This document shows, piece by piece, positions 12,164-25,739 of a stretch of 64,000 nucleotides of DNA (positions within the stretch are counted from its first letter, which is position 1; each line of letters opens with the position of its first letter). The notes below the pieces were generated by a model, which was not told the origin of the DNA, did no database searches, and was given only the letters and a program-made list of their open reading frames with translations. Source of the stretch: Phorcus lineatus (taxonomy: Eukaryota > Mollusca > Gastropoda > Trochida > Trochidae); contig OV121096.1 in NCBI GenBank assembly GCA_921293015.1, positions 12,341,000-12,404,999 on the forward strand, read 5' to 3'. The translations under genes and the position numbers were made by a program.

Positions 12164-15100
12164 ATGGCAAAGAGGACAGCGACCAATGAACTGACGGACC
12201 GCAACTGGGACGAGGAGGAGGAACCTGAGGAGGTCGGTGCCCAGTGCTTTATCATACAACAATTTTAACCCTTAACATGCTCGTCTAACATTCTCATGTA
12301 GCCAAACTTTAACTCGAGTCAAGATTGTCCCCTAATAATGCAGACCCTATGTAATATGATTCCTGTAGCTAGGCATATCAGAATGGTTTTCACTTTCTAA
12401 CTCAGTCACTTTATAATTAAAGGGGCAGTAGCACCTTTTTTTACAAATTTGCATATAAGTTTGTGTGCAGGGCACAATAGCTTTTCATAGGAATATCTCT
12501 GGTAGGGGGTCTGCCTTTAGTATATTCCTTCACAGATCACTGTCTCCACTGACCCACAGATTACATCTTGTACGGACATAGCTAACCTTTAAAGTGATGT
12601 TATTATAATGAAAAAAGGTTTTATAACTGTAGTATTTATGTGTATACTGGAGTCTAGTTTAAATCTGTCGCAGGCTGGTCAGTTTGTGCAGGCCTCGGAC
12701 GATGTTATCAAGGGTCGACAGATAAAGAAGGCCAAGCGGCGTGGAGCGGCAGGATCCAGTGTGAGTGCCCCCATTGGACAAACAAGTTTGCTCAACTTGC
12801 CAATACATTTATACTGAGATCAGTAATTCAGGCTGGTTTGCAAAACAAGTTAAGATAAATATTGCTTTTGTATCTGGCATTATACAGGTATTGAAAGGAG
12901 TAACCACCAGGACCAAGAAGATCATAAAAAAAGACCATTTTACTGTGTTTGATAAGATATCACTCAATTAATTAAGGAGCTCCATTTTTTAACTCATTTG
13001 GCATGTGTAAATTGTAAATTTTGAGAGGTATGCTACTTTCATCACTGCAAGGGGGCATATGTCTTTAGAAAGGGTCAAAATGGCCCCTGCTACTGATCCT
13101 AAAGTTTAGGAACAGTATTGGTTACATACTATCATTGGACTGGGTGATCAGACATCATCTCTTGTTTAGGGAGTGAATATGCCAGCACTACATGCAACTT
13201 CAGCAGTTTAGAGAATGTTGTTTCAAATTTGATGCACAGACCAACTTCAGGAGGTCACTGCAGCTTTCTCCTCATTTGATTGTAATACTCCAAGACTCCA
13301 ACCACCAAATGGTGCTCATTTGTTCTGCAAAATGTCTGTACCAGTTGCTCTAACTTTGCGGCTTGGTTTTTTTTTGTAGGAGGAAGGGTCAAGCGTCTTT
13401 TCAGGCTTCAGCGGGTTCAAGTCAATCTCTTCCGGAACCACAGCAAAGCCAGGTTTGAGTGCTTTCAAAGAGAAGGCCAAAAATGGTTCAAATACAGACG
13501 TTAACAACTCCTCTAAGACTGAAAACGGAAAGACAGATAAATCTGAAAGTGATTATTTGGCAAATTTGAAGAGTTTGAATGAGAGTGTGGTGACCTGGAT
13601 AAAGCAACATGTAGACAAAAACCCTTTCTGTATTCTGAGCCCAATATTCAAGGACTATGAAAAACATTTAGAAGAGTTGGAGAAGGAAAAGAGAGAAAAG
13701 GCAAACTCTGCAGGGGCGAGTAAACAGGAGCAGGAGTCCAAGCCTAAAGGTGAGGAATGAGCTTTTCAACCTTGTTTGGGGAAAAGATCATTTATATTTT
13801 TCCCCCACGATCCCACTTGCCTACCATTGGTAGACCCACTTGTTGATAATGAATTTGACAGGTCCAGTATCTGTTTGGCCAACTTGTCCTGTGTGAAGCG
13901 TATCCATTGAACAAGACCCTCCACACCTTATAATTGTCATTCATTTCCCTTTTCAGTGATGCATCCAGGCCGCTCGATTATGTGCTTCTTCGTTTATCTC
14001 TTGCTCAGCTTTACCAATTACGTTGGGGACTAATTGCGCAAAAAGACTTCTAACTCTGCAATCAGAACGTACCACTGCACAACCCACCTTGATAATGTTT
14101 AATCAACTGTAATTAATGAAAATAAGATCTTATCAATGATATTTATTTACGTATACAATCGGAATAGTCACTTCCTTTTTACTGATACAATCGAAAAATC
14201 TCGTTATAGTGTGAATTGCTCAATGAAACGTATGTATCCGAGATAAACATTACGATAATGTCACTTCCGATTGTACGACATGAGCACTATATAACTAACG
14301 GTCAGCATCTTATGGTTTTGTCTACTTAATTGTTTGCAAGCAAATGAAGGTGAAAGTGCCCTAAACAAAACTCATTTTGGATTTGTTCAGATATAAATAT
14401 CAATTCTCAGTCCTGATTCTACTGAAACATGATTAAATGTACAAAGACATTCGAGTCAGGCCATCGAAGAACAATCCACTACCAATCTGATGCTTCCAAC
14501 TTCCAGGTGTTTTTCTTAGTTCTTCTATATGTCAGTCATGTGTTAATTTGTTAGTACGCATTGCTTCACAATTCAAACCACTCCCCCACTGAATGCCATT
14601 ACCTGTCTTTGTTAAAACCTGGATGTCATACTGCATACTGCATATATGTGTGCAATTTTAAGTACCACTGGAGAAACCAAAGGGGTTTTTTAATAGGCCA
14701 GTGCATTCAGCAGTGTTCATCAGTACAAGAGGATTGCAATTGAAATATTCCAAGAACTATTTTCTTTCTCTTCATATTTTGCACAGAAAGGGGGTTTTGG
14801 ATTTTACCTTTATTTTGAAGCAAGATTTTGGCCTCTAACCTTTACATTAAATCTCAAGTCCATTTATAGGACCCATCTCTTAGGAAAGATTCTTGCCCTT
14901 GGTGACTTTGTCATTATTTTCAAGGTCACAACAAAATTGAAATATGCTGATTTTGAACATGCATGAATGGCTTGATATTTCCTTGATCGTCTTCATGTCA
15001 ACTTCAGTTGACGAACTTATCACCTGGTAGTGGGGTGAAGAATCGTGGAGTATTATCTGTAACATGCACACAGAAGCTCAGTAGATGTTCTTGTTGGGTA

Positions 15101-18100
15101 TGATTTGCAGTGAAGATTTGTTTAATTTAGTTCTGTCATTAATATGACCAATAATATAAAAATAAAGTTGATATTGATGAGAACAATTCTTGAATATCCA
15201 TCAATCATCACAAAATGTCAAACAAAACCTACCTGAATATGTTTTATTTTGATGCTCAGATATAAGTGAATGAATTGCATCTGTAACTTTGCGCCGAGAA
15301 ATTATTTTTTTGTTCATAGTTTAAAACTTTTTATTTAAGTCATTTATTATGTATTATGGTTGGGCTAATAATCATTATCTTTTTTAAAGTTTAGGATTGA
15401 TTGATTCACAGGGATGTTAAACTTTGATTTGTGTCTGTTTATGAGATATTTTTATCTATGCTACTTTTATTACATCATATATTGAGATGTATGTTGATGT
15501 GATTTTCCACGACTTTAGCTTTATACATGTTATATCTAGAAATTTACACTTAGATTAACCAAACTTCAATTTTTTACAAGGAGCTGGGTCTTCGTGCATC
15601 ATGATATATACATGTTCATTCATGAGTTTCACATTTCATTAAAATATCTTGCGCAACACATCATACACTAATGGTTGACAATCTGACAATATTAAACCTG
15701 AATCCACAATTGTTAGTACCAGTTTAGACACTTGAGTCGCTATGACATGACCTGATGTAAACAAATGTATGTAAAAAATCAAGCAAAGCCACAATTATCT
15801 CACTCTACCAAAAGCTTACAACTCATAATAAAAGTCAATTCATTTAACTACAGAATCAACTGGAAGTGGTTTCACATTCTCAACCAACGGTACATCAGGA
15901 AGCAGTTTCGGAGCTTTTGGTTCAACGGGGAATTTCAACTTCGGATCCACCGCCCCGACCACCACGACTGCCAGCAGTGGCTTCTCATTCGGTAAAGCCA
16001 CTACCAGCACCAGCTCTGATTTCTCTGCTGCTACCACGGCAACCACCGGTTTCTCATTTGGCAGCAAGACTGCCACATCTGGGTTCTCATTCGGAGCTTC
16101 GACAGTTGCCACAGCTTCTACTTCGTCATCTCAAGCCAAAACTGGTGAGCTCCCATGTGTAGTTGATGTTAGGCATTATAGAGTCGTGAATTCAACTGAT
16201 AATCCATTTATGTTTGGTCGCTGTTTGACTTTATTGCCTTTCTGAGCTTCTTTCTTGAGTAAAGCAATATTTCATTAATTTTAGATATTGAACCAAACGT
16301 TGTCTTCAAGGAATTCAGACACTGCTCATTCTGAATCTCTGTCCTGTACAGTTGTCAATGACTACAGAAAATATTGCCTTATTTCGAAGGTTTAGTACCT
16401 TGCATCAGATAAGCCCTTCAAAACCAGCAATATCATTATGGCTTTTGGTTGGATAATATTGATATACGGCCGCATAGCAATGCCACCTTATTAGTAATTA
16501 GATATATATAATACTGATATCAAAATGTCGTCAACCGTTGGGATGATAGTTTGTTGCTTTGCTTCTGTAGGGGATGACGAGGAGGAGTACGTGCCCCCGA
16601 CAGTTGAAGTGAGTGAAGTCCAGGAGGAGGGAGCCTTCTACACCAAGAGGTCAGTCAGTCAGTCAGGCAGTCACAACAGTTGCGGTGACCGAGTGCTTGA
16701 GCTAGTCAGACAACCAATGCAGTTGAGGGTGTGAATGATAACTGTGCTCTTGAAGATAGCATATATTTTGCCATTTGGATTTTATAAAAGTTTCAAACCA
16801 TACATCAGTTAAAAATTCAAATACCTTTGAATCTTGAACCGTGCATGAATAGTTTGTAAAGACAATTGTTTTCTTTCTTTCAACTTCTTTAATTTCTATT
16901 TGTAAAGTATGTGAGGTTTGTATGAATTGTCATCCAATTTCTTCAAAGTAATGTCATCCTGAAACGAGTCAAAGGTAACGAGCAGATAGGACTTCCTGTA
17001 CAGATCAGATATTCAAAATATGTCAAAATGATTGCTTCAGCTGATCAACCTAGGACAGGGCTCCAGGTAATTATTTGGACTCAGGGGTATATCAATCCTC
17101 AAAATAAACATTGAGGAGTAAAATTACCACATGAAAAAAAACTAGGAGTATTTCAAGGTTTATAGTTTTCAGATCCTCATTCCAAGTTAGCATCTTTGTC
17201 GATGTTAGTTGTTGATTGTATTTTCCACATGTTTAATCTGTAAATAAACAAGTGATTTCTCTTTGACGAAATATAAAATCAGTAATTTTTGTTTCATCCA
17301 GGTTGGCATCAAGTTGACTACTATTTGAGATGTAAAGATAAAGCATGTAGAAATGAAACTTTATTTTGACATGTCATGATTACTCCTGTAAACAAATGTG
17401 TGACTCGTATTCTGGGAAAGTTCTGCTTATCTGTCACTCATTGATTTCTGAATTACCTGTGCGTATGTTACACAGATACGCATCTTATCTGGAGCCCTGC
17501 TAGAAACAGCTCATAATCTTAATCTATAGATATTAGATTCCAGGCAAGAGTGTCAGTTTCATGGGATGTCAGATTAAAGGGGATATCTGGCATGAAAACG
17601 ACCCATTTCAGACCAACTTGAAATGTGGATAGAGAGGAGATTGAGATTAGGAAATGTACAGATGGAGAGTTAAGGGCTTGTTAGTCATGGCATGGTGTTC
17701 CAAAAGAGCCACGCCCTAAAACCTTTTTGTAACTTCTAAACTAAAAGCCTAGAAAGTTGAAATGACGAGTACAGACTTCTAAGTGAATCCATATTTCTAG
17801 TTGAAGAATAGGTGACTTGTCCTTTAGGAGCCATCTGTAACATCTGGAAAACTTTATCTTCTTATTAGACCTTAAAAGAAAAGAAAGCTGAAATGTTGAA
17901 AAGGAAGTTAAAAATTGAATATTGGTGATTTGTTAGCCTCAGCTTAATCTGTCATAGAATAGTATAGAGCTATTTGAGCTACATGACCGATGGCTCTATT
18001 TCTATCTCTAAATACGTATGATAATGTATACTGATTATCACATCTTCTTGGTCGTTACTGTGTAATGTTTGATGAAAATGAAAGAGTTATTTCCCTTTGA

Positions 18101-19294
18101 TCAGATTGTGCATTGAAAACATAGTGATTATACAGAGTTTCGTCCCTTGCATTATAGAGAGCATATGGCAAATGGAATGAGTGGCTATCTTAGAATATTT
18201 AACCAGGAATCTGATTAAAATTAAGATTTGCATTGTCGAAAGTTGTTACTTGTTATTTGGGTTTTCTTGTATTTAAACAAGGAGTTGAAATTTTTTTATC
18301 AATCTACAAGTCAAGGACTCTGTCACAGAGCTTTTTCTAGCCAATGTGGATAATTGATATTTTAAATAGTTACAATGTCTTATCATTTGGAGATGGAAAT
18401 TTCTTTGTTATGTTAATCTAGCAAGGCAGTGGCCTCAGACTTGCAGACATTTTTCACCCTTTGAAAATTAAGAAACTGATAACATTTTTTTTTTTGGACA
18501 GAGGTAAGCTGTTCTACCAGAAGGAGGGAAAGTGGACGGAGAAGGGGGTTGGCAACGTCCACCTGAAGAAAGTCGACGAGAAGGTGCAGCTCGTCATGAG
18601 GGCAGACACAAACCTAGGTAAGGTGGCACGCGGGTCCTCCGTTGTCTAGTTGATGTATTATATATGATGATGATCGTTTGTCCTAAATAGGCAGGTATAC
18701 TAGCTTCTAAAGTCATATGCATCTTTCATACAAGACACAAATGACATTAGTCCTATACCTACGCATCAAATCTTTATTGATATTTCCAGTTATCAACATT
18801 TGTAGTCCAAGTGTCAAAAGTATATAGTCACTCTCTGGCAAAATACTTTTTGTTTCTCTATCATCCTCAAAGATTTCCTAGGAATTTCTTTTCACAACTT
18901 TGCAGTTAATCTCTTTTAAAGACATCCAGAATGATGGTTATGGAGAGGTTTTTCCTTCTTGTTATTATGTAAACATCTTGTGTCAGTTTAAATGCTGATA
19001 TATCAATTCAATTGTTGAGAAAGTAAGATTTTAGAGAGGGGTTTATGACATTGAGTAATGTTTATTGAAACATGTCAATTTCTCCTTGCAGGTAATATAC
19101 TGTTGAACATTATTCTGTCAGAAGGGATACCTGTCAAGAAGCAAGGAAAGAACAACATATTCTTTGTCTGTGTCCCAAACCCACCGTTCGATGCAAAGGC
19201 AGAGGAAAATACACCTGTGCCAATCCTTATTCGTGTAAAAACATCTGAAGATGCAGAGGAACTTGTTGCAAAAGTAGAAGAAAATAGGAAATAA
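12164..19294 (+). CDS. NUP50: Nuclear pore complex protein Nup50 (7 coding exons)
   Basis: Nup50 is a mobile FG-nucleoporin of the nuclear basket that binds importin-alpha and Ran and speeds release of import cargo. Coding exons: 12164-12232, 12674-12760, 13380-13749, 15854-16144, 16571-16649, 18502-18617 and 19092-19294. All have AG/GT borders and compatible phases, giving 352 codons. The start MAKRTATNELTDRNWDEEEE and the basic cluster KKAKRR (41-46) match the importin-alpha-binding N-terminus. The Nup50 core WIKQHV...NPFCILSPIFKDYEKHL spans about 125-149. Exon 4 encodes FG-type repeats (GFTF, SSFGAFG, FNFGS, GFSFGK, GFSFGS, GFSFGA). Residues ~273-352 form the divergent C-terminal Ran-binding domain (GAFYTKRGKLFYQKEGKW, MRADTNLGNILLN, FVCVPNPP, ILIRVKTSEDAEEL). 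The acceptor at 12157-12158 lies 5 nt before the ATG, so at least one 5' noncoding exon lies upstream. The protein is shorter than vertebrate Nup50 (~470 residues), mainly in the FG linker. An in-frame exon missed in the 2.1-kb intron 3 cannot be excluded. Confidence 0.96.
12417..12450. mobile_element. Family C MITE end in NUP50 intron 1
   Basis: TTAAAGGGGCAGTAGCACCT matches the 46741 terminus. A decayed right end may lie near 12590, but I could not confirm it. Confidence 0.4.
17056..17499. mobile_element. MITE with hAT-like ends in NUP50 intron 5
   Basis: The left end is CAGGGCTCCAGGTAA and the right end is TTATCTGGAGCCCTG, a near-perfect inverted repeat of 13-15 bp. Flanks show CTAGGA and CTAGAA, a possible worn target duplication. 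The CAGGG start is hAT-like. Confidence 0.65.
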
Positions 19295-20755
19295 GTTTTT
19301 GGGAAATCATTGTAGAATGAAGTGTATGATAACATGGATGTGATGTCTTCAACTACAGCAGGTTATGTGTGTGACAGCAGGAGCAGTTCTACAGGATAGT
19401 CCTCCCAGATCAAGCCTTGTTATTGTTGCTAACAAATGACAATTGTCCTTTTAAATATGTCTTCAGCAACAGAAAGAATTGGGAAATTGTCTTGTTACTA
19501 TCACATTTCGAACCTTCTTCAAGCTTTGAATGTGCTTAGAAATGTGTGAAAGCATTTTTTGTCAGGAAATCACACATTTGAAATTAAGCTGTGTCCCAAC
19601 ACATTTTATATTTTGGATAAGTTTGGTATGTATTTTTGAATAGGAATTGTATGAGTGTTTAGCACAACACCAATCAGTGTTATCATTTAACATTGGTACT
19701 TAAAGAAGATCTTCTCTCTCGATGTGCAGGTATTGAATGGGCTAAGTGTACAGTGTTTACAGTCTCCCTGATTCTCATTTTCATGTTGAAAAGTATTGTT
19801 TACAATTTTCAAGTTTAATCAATTTAAGTATGATTGGATCTATTGATAGGATGAAACGTATTTGGCTTGGTCAGACGATCTGGTGTTCAGTCCATTCCTC
19901 TCCAATCATGATTGGCTGCTTACAGGCTCGCCCTAATCATAATTAAGTCATACAAAGCCTTAGACATGTTGCAACTGAACTTGGGCTCACAGTCATATGA
20001 ACTTTAAAGTCCATACATGTCAATAAGTTGAAATAAGATAATTTCTCCTCTGATCCTGCAGTTATGTAAGACTAAGTGTGAATAGGACCTTTCATTCATG
20101 TGATTGTTATTTAAGTGGTAAAGGGACAGTTCTATCCAAGTTTTAGAGCATGTGTATATGTTGGGGAGGGTGGGATGGTGTTAAGTTGGTTCATTAATCA
20201 CAGTTTATAATGTTATTGAGTGACCCGCGGAGTTAAGATGTCAGTTTGCTATGCACTTTGAGGCTACTACAGCCTTACTTTGTCCTATATAACACGTTTG
20301 TTGCTACAAAGTCTCTTTAAGAATTTAATCACCATTTCAGTTATTAAACAATATATTCCGTATTTAGACTGAAGAAACCACTATTTATTTGTCTTCTTTG
20401 GCATTCATTAGCAATAAATGAATAAAATATTGAAGACTTTTTTTATTAACAAAATCACAATTCATGATTAACTGTAAGATATAGATTAAGAATATTCCTT
20501 GTTCGGATGCATTCCTTTGCGTGTCAAATGATATTTGGAATAAGTGGAAAAATGTTATGAAATAACCTGTGACGTCATTATTCATTTCTGGAATACTATG
20601 TAGACTCCTCATTTACTGTCTGATATCAAGCATTGTATGGTGTTTCACTTTATATATTGCTAAGTGAACTTAAAAATGTTATTGGTGCATATGCCATCTT
20701 GTTGCTTGTACAAATTCAATGCTTACTGTGAATAAATGTTTGAAAATATTTTTTT
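19295..20755 (+). other. NUP50: Probable NUP50 3' UTR
   Basis: This AT-rich, non-coding stretch follows the NUP50 stop. AATAAA hexamers occur at about 20413, 20421 and 20731; the last is followed by a T-rich run typical of a cleavage site near 20750. Which signal is used is unknown. Confidence 0.5.
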
Positions 20756-20934
20756 ATCTCTTTTATTATATTTGTTACATGAGTGATTAGTAGCCTAGAT
20801 TAAGTCAGACATGGTCTTGGTATTTGTGTTTTCTGACACCGCTGTTTTTTTTATTTTCTCTATAACTTTTTCTCCAATAAGGGTTTCAGTACTAGTATTT
20901 ATAACTTCCTACTAATCCCCTTTGGGAATTGTTT

Positions 20935-21110
20935 TGACATGATCACATAAGATCAAAGATCAAGGTCACAAGATATGGGTTATGTGCCAATATTCACTCT
21001 TTAATCAAACTGAAATAAGAAATAGGTATTAAGAACACATAATAATCGTTTGTTTATAGCCGTATGATACTCACATTCAAGGTCAAAGCTCAAGGTCGCG
21101 AGTAATGAAC
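20935..21110. repeat. AAGGTCA-rich dispersed repeat, copy 1
   Basis: Contains GATCAAGGTCACAAGATATG and TTCAAGGTCAAAGCTCAAGG. A diverged copy with the same order lies at 22550-22740. Confidence 0.5.
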
Positions 21111-21272
21111 TCGGTAAAACAAATCCTTGTTAACATGTTAACTTATAAGAGATGTAAGGAGACTCTTTATCTGGTATTTCAACAATGGAGAAGTACCAAT
21201 ATTTGAAAAGGTTTGGCAACAATCAGAAACGGGGAGCAGTGAGTTCTTGCAGGGAGATTTTAACAGGGAGTA

Positions 21273-21862
21273 ATTTAAAGTCATAGTCTCATTTTTGCAA
21301 GGCAAAATGTAATAAATGCCGGACAAATAGTTCACCACTCACAGAAATCTTTCCCCTGACGTTTGCAACAATTTTCAGAACTCTGCGGGCATTCTAGCCC
21401 TCAATAATGAAGTTCAAACTACCCCACCCTACCCGAATATTATTTTTTTTGCGAGCGTTAGTCCTTACCACGTCATTTCACTAAGCCGTGACGAAGAACA
21501 CATAAAATTTCCCAGCTGAATATCTAATGAAAATAGCTAATAGCTTACGCTTTTTCAAATACAAAAATAACAAAAAGGTGGTAAACTCAGTGAAGAATGC
21601 GTCTGTCAATAGTATCGGCGCTACAATGACTAGATTTCCGGTGTTTCGTACTCGCGATGGGATTGCACTTGATTCGGTACCTCATCGGTCTGAAACGGCA
21701 TACGCCAATAAGCTGCTTCATCAAAAACTGTAAAACGGGCATAAAAATTAAATCTTTGCAAATGCGACAGGAAATATTTGTGTTAGTGATCAGATTTTGT
21801 TCGTGAAGAATAATTAGTTCAGTTTAGTTGCCTTACAAAAATGAGACTATGACTTAAAGTAA
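21273..21862. mobile_element. MITE family D with ~33-bp terminal inverted repeats
   Basis: The left arm (21273-21305, core AGTCATAGTCTCATTTTTG) and right arm (21828-21862, core CAAAAATGAGACTATGACTT) are reverse complements with two or three mismatches. The ~590-bp body has a GC-richer centre but no credible ORF. It lies just downstream of NUP50. Confidence 0.75.
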
Positions 21863-22549
21863 CCAACAACAAAACAAGCCAACCTACTTTTGTTTCTCTT
21901 ATTTCAATATCTTTTTTTAAAATTCAATATACAGAAACTCCATCTTGATGAGAAGTTTTGCAAACTCAGAGTTTCTGGTTCGATATTTTAAAAAATTGGG
22001 ATTGATATTCAATAAAATTTGGATCGTGATTTATATTGTGTGTCCGTATCCTGAACAGAACTATGACGTTGATACGGTGAATTGTGCAGGGCTGCCTACT
22101 TGTACTATTTTGGAGTATTTTGTACACATGACAGTCTTTAAATATGATTGTACACCAATGTTGCTAACTGTACACCTATACTGAAAAAATCTTTTATTCA
22201 TTTGATAGTAATTTTTTTTGAGTATTGGAGTGTGTAGATGCTAAGTACAAAGTTTAATTTGAACTGTATATTCTAAGTTGACAAAGTGAGAAAAGGGTTA
22301 AGAAATGTCAAACCACAGAAAGATATGTTTGAACCCATGGTAAAATACTACCTTCATTGTTTTTGTACACATAAAAGTTACAAAATACACCTAAATTACA
22401 ATATTTCTACACATTCACCAATTGGAAAGTAGGCAGTTCTGATTGTGACAGCCATAAGAATGTGGTACGGTATCGGTATGTTTTTCTTGCCAAATCGCTT
22501 TATTTTAACTGTTAATAAAGACATGTTATAACCAGTGAAAAGAGATCAT

Positions 22550-22740
22550 AGAATGTGTGACCTCGATTATTGAAGGTCAAGTGCACGAGATATGGGTTCT
22601 GGCCATTTTCATCCTGAAGTCACATTTTGAAATCAGAAACAGGTTTTTAAGAACTCTTAATCATTTATTGATTATACCTCAGGGATTGCTGTTCACATTC
22701 AAGGTCAAAGTACTAGGTCACAAGTTATGAAATCACTAAA
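22550..22740. repeat. AAGGTCA-rich dispersed repeat, copy 2
   Basis: Shares GAAGGTCAAGTGCACGAGAT with ATGGGTT, and CACATTCAAGGTCAAAGTAC, with the 20935 copy in the same orientation. Confidence 0.5.
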
Positions 22741-24495
22741 GAAATTATGATAAAGCCTATCTAGTTGGTTATGTATTTTTATTATTGAAATATTAATCAA
22801 TGCCACCAATGCAGGGTAAAAAGTATTTAGAATGACTTTGAGAAATGACATATTGCAGATTTAAGACAAGTGAAGTTGTTTTAAAATGCATTTTGTGCTT
22901 ACAGGAAGAATTTCCACAAGCAATGAGACAGCGAGGGTAGAAGAGTGTATGAATTAATAAAAAAAAATACTCCGTAAATCCTATTTTTTCAACATGTTGT
23001 ATTTTATCATTCGAAATCATGACATTTCCACCTTAATTTTATGACGTCGTTACTACAAGTAGATTAAAGTTAATCGAACAAATAATCAATCGATTTATCA
23101 AAATGTAAAAATGATGAATACGGTTTCTGTTGATGTGAAAATGAAGACTTTTTGTTTCTATTTGAGTTATCATCTTCTCTACAAGTACGATTTTTAAAGA
23201 AATATACTCAACAAAATATGTTATGGTACAACTGTGTTTTCAATATTAATATATTGTCAAATGGTGATCGATATGATTCTTAGATATTGAATATTGGAGC
23301 GTTTCTTAGCTTATTTTGAGAGTATAAGTCATTGTCCATATAATCCCCGAAGCTTATGTGGCGCCTCAAAGGATTTGACGGAGGCGATAAAAAAGTACAA
23401 TAATTAGGCTAATGAAATACAGAGAGTTGAAAGAATTCCATTTACCTTGAATTGAGTGATGCGTTTTAAACATTTTTAATGGTCGATAAATCATTTCTTA
23501 GATTTGGATTCAGAATTAATACCAGACGCAAGTCTCACCTCTAGTTCTGTACAATTCTTTGTACTTCTAACTGTAACTCTTGATAAGTAAAGGTGTACCA
23601 CTTGTATTGCAAACGTTTTCTTTTTCAGGTAAATTCTTTGAGATGACCTTATACAATTAGTCGCACATCGATGTACCTTACTGTTTCACAGACATAGAAA
23701 ATTTGAAAATCACTGCTACGTTTTGAGATGTTTGGTGCAATATAGAAGTTGTTACTCATGAATTGACAGAGGGAAGCTTATCGACTTCTTAATTATCACG
23801 TGAGTGGCCCAGTCCAGTCGCTTGCCATGTATATAGTTAATCTTATGTATATCATAATTATTCTCATGTACCACCGCTTCATGGTTGAGAATTAAACTGT
23901 TCTATCTGGCCAGCATGACAACCCCTTTAAGTGGTGCTTGGTATCACTCGATTGACTTTCTGGCATTGTTGTTTCGACGTATGGTATTTTGACAATGTTT
24001 TTGGCTCCTCTCACCTGCAATTAAAGTGACAGTCTGTGTTTTTCATTTCGTTTTGTTAGACTTTGATACTTAGCTAAACGACATATGTGATATAAACTCA
24101 CAACATCTCACGTATTCATCCAGAATGACAACCTGTGGTACGGAAGAGGAGTTGCATGTCTTATGTACACGAGTACAAGTTACATGTCCGATCAAACATT
24201 ATCAACCCTGACTGTCAGTCTGTCTGCTTCGTTGTGATATTCTCTTATATTGTCAACTATAGCTGTAAAATGTGACTTTTCAGCAAATGACACCATTGAA
24301 AGAATTTCTCCAATACGACTTCATCAACTCCCGGAGCGTCTCTCTGATAAAGATTCGATCATGTTTTAGGTAGACTGTACTTCCTATCGTCCTGTGACTA
24401 TTGCATATCACCCCTTCACATCATATCACCCCTTCAGATTCCTTAGTGCTAAGGGTGCCCTTAGCCTATAGTTACAACATTGAGTTAAGATTACT

Positions 24496-24771
24496 TTAAG
24501 GCACTAGTGCACGCTTTTACGGTCTAAATTGGCTATTTTAAGGTTTAAGAGGACTTATGCACTCACTTAAGCTTTCTGTCGATGCAATGAAATACTTTAA
24601 ATTCTTTACAGTTGTCCTGCAATCAACAATGACAGTTGGACGCGGCTGGACTAGTATACTGTGCAGCTATTGAATTTACCTAAACTCTGAACTGAGAGTA
24701 ATATCGAGAGATATGCAGTATCTGTGCATTCGTTGTGTTTACGAAATATTGGTGTGCACTATTGCGTTTAA
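24496..24771. mobile_element. MITE family B, internally deleted copy
   Basis: The element is flanked by TTAA, with TTTAAGGCACTAGTGCACGC at the left and GTGTGCACTATTGCGTTTAA at the right. At 276 bp it is less than half the length of the full copy at 44457-45063, and the middle is missing. Confidence 0.75.
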
Positions 24772-24778
24772 TCAAAAG

Positions 24779-25735
24779 CGCCCTGTATTTATCATGGATA
24801 TGCACCACTAAATGTAAATGGGCCCTGTATTAATCATGGATATTCACCACTAAATGTAAATGGGCCCTGTATTAATCATGGATATTCACCACTAAATGTA
24901 AATGGGCCCTGTATTAATCATGGATATTCACCACTAAATGTAAATGAGCCCTGTATCTATCATGGACATGCACCACTAAGTGTAAATGGGCCCTGTATTT
25001 ATCATGGATATGCACCACTAAGTGTAAATGGGCCCTGTATTTATCATAGATATGCACCACTAAATGTAAATGGGCCCTGTATTTATCATGGATATGCACC
25101 ACTAAATGTAAATGGGCCCTGTTTTTATCATAGATACGCACCACTAAATGTAAATGAGCCCTGTATCTATCATGGACATGCACCACTAAATGTAAATGGG
25201 CCCTGTATTTATCATGGATATGCACCACTAAATGTAAATTGGCCCTGTATTTTTCATGGATATGTACCACTAAATGTAAATGGGCCCTGTATTTATCATA
25301 GATACGCACCACTAAATGTAAATTGGCCCTGTATTTATCATGGATATGCACCACTAAATGTAAATGGGCCCTGTATTTATCATGGATATTCACCACTAAA
25401 TGTAAATTGGCCCTGTATTTTTCATGGATATGTACCACTAAATGTAAATGGGCCCTGTATTTATCATAGATACGCACCACTAAATGTAAATTGGCCCTGT
25501 ATTTATCATGGATATGCACCACTAAATGTAAATGGGCCCTATATTAATCATGGATATGCACCACTAAAAGTAAATTGGCCCTGTATTTATCATGGATATG
25601 CACCACTAAAAGTAAATGAGCCCTGTATTTATCATGGATATGCACCACTAAATGTAAATGGGCCCTGTATTAATCATGGATATGCACCACTGAATGTAAA
25701 TGGGCCCTGTATTTATCATGGATATTCACCACTTT
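24779..25735. repeat. 42-bp minisatellite, about 23 units
   Basis: The unit contains CATGGATATGCACCACTAAA and GGGCCCTGTATTTAT. The variant TACGCACC recurs at 25135, 25303 and 25471, a higher-order period of 168 bp (4 units). As 42 is divisible by 3, the minus strand shows a 202-residue open frame of 14-residue repeats (VVHIHDKYRAHLHL); this is probably a by-product of the array. Confidence 0.9.
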
Positions 25736-25739
25736 ATGA

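Noticed and set aside
24914-25522. 202-residue minus-strand frame of His-rich repeats
   Set aside because: It lies wholly inside the 42-bp minisatellite; a period divisible by three keeps frames open without selection. Kept only as a repeat.
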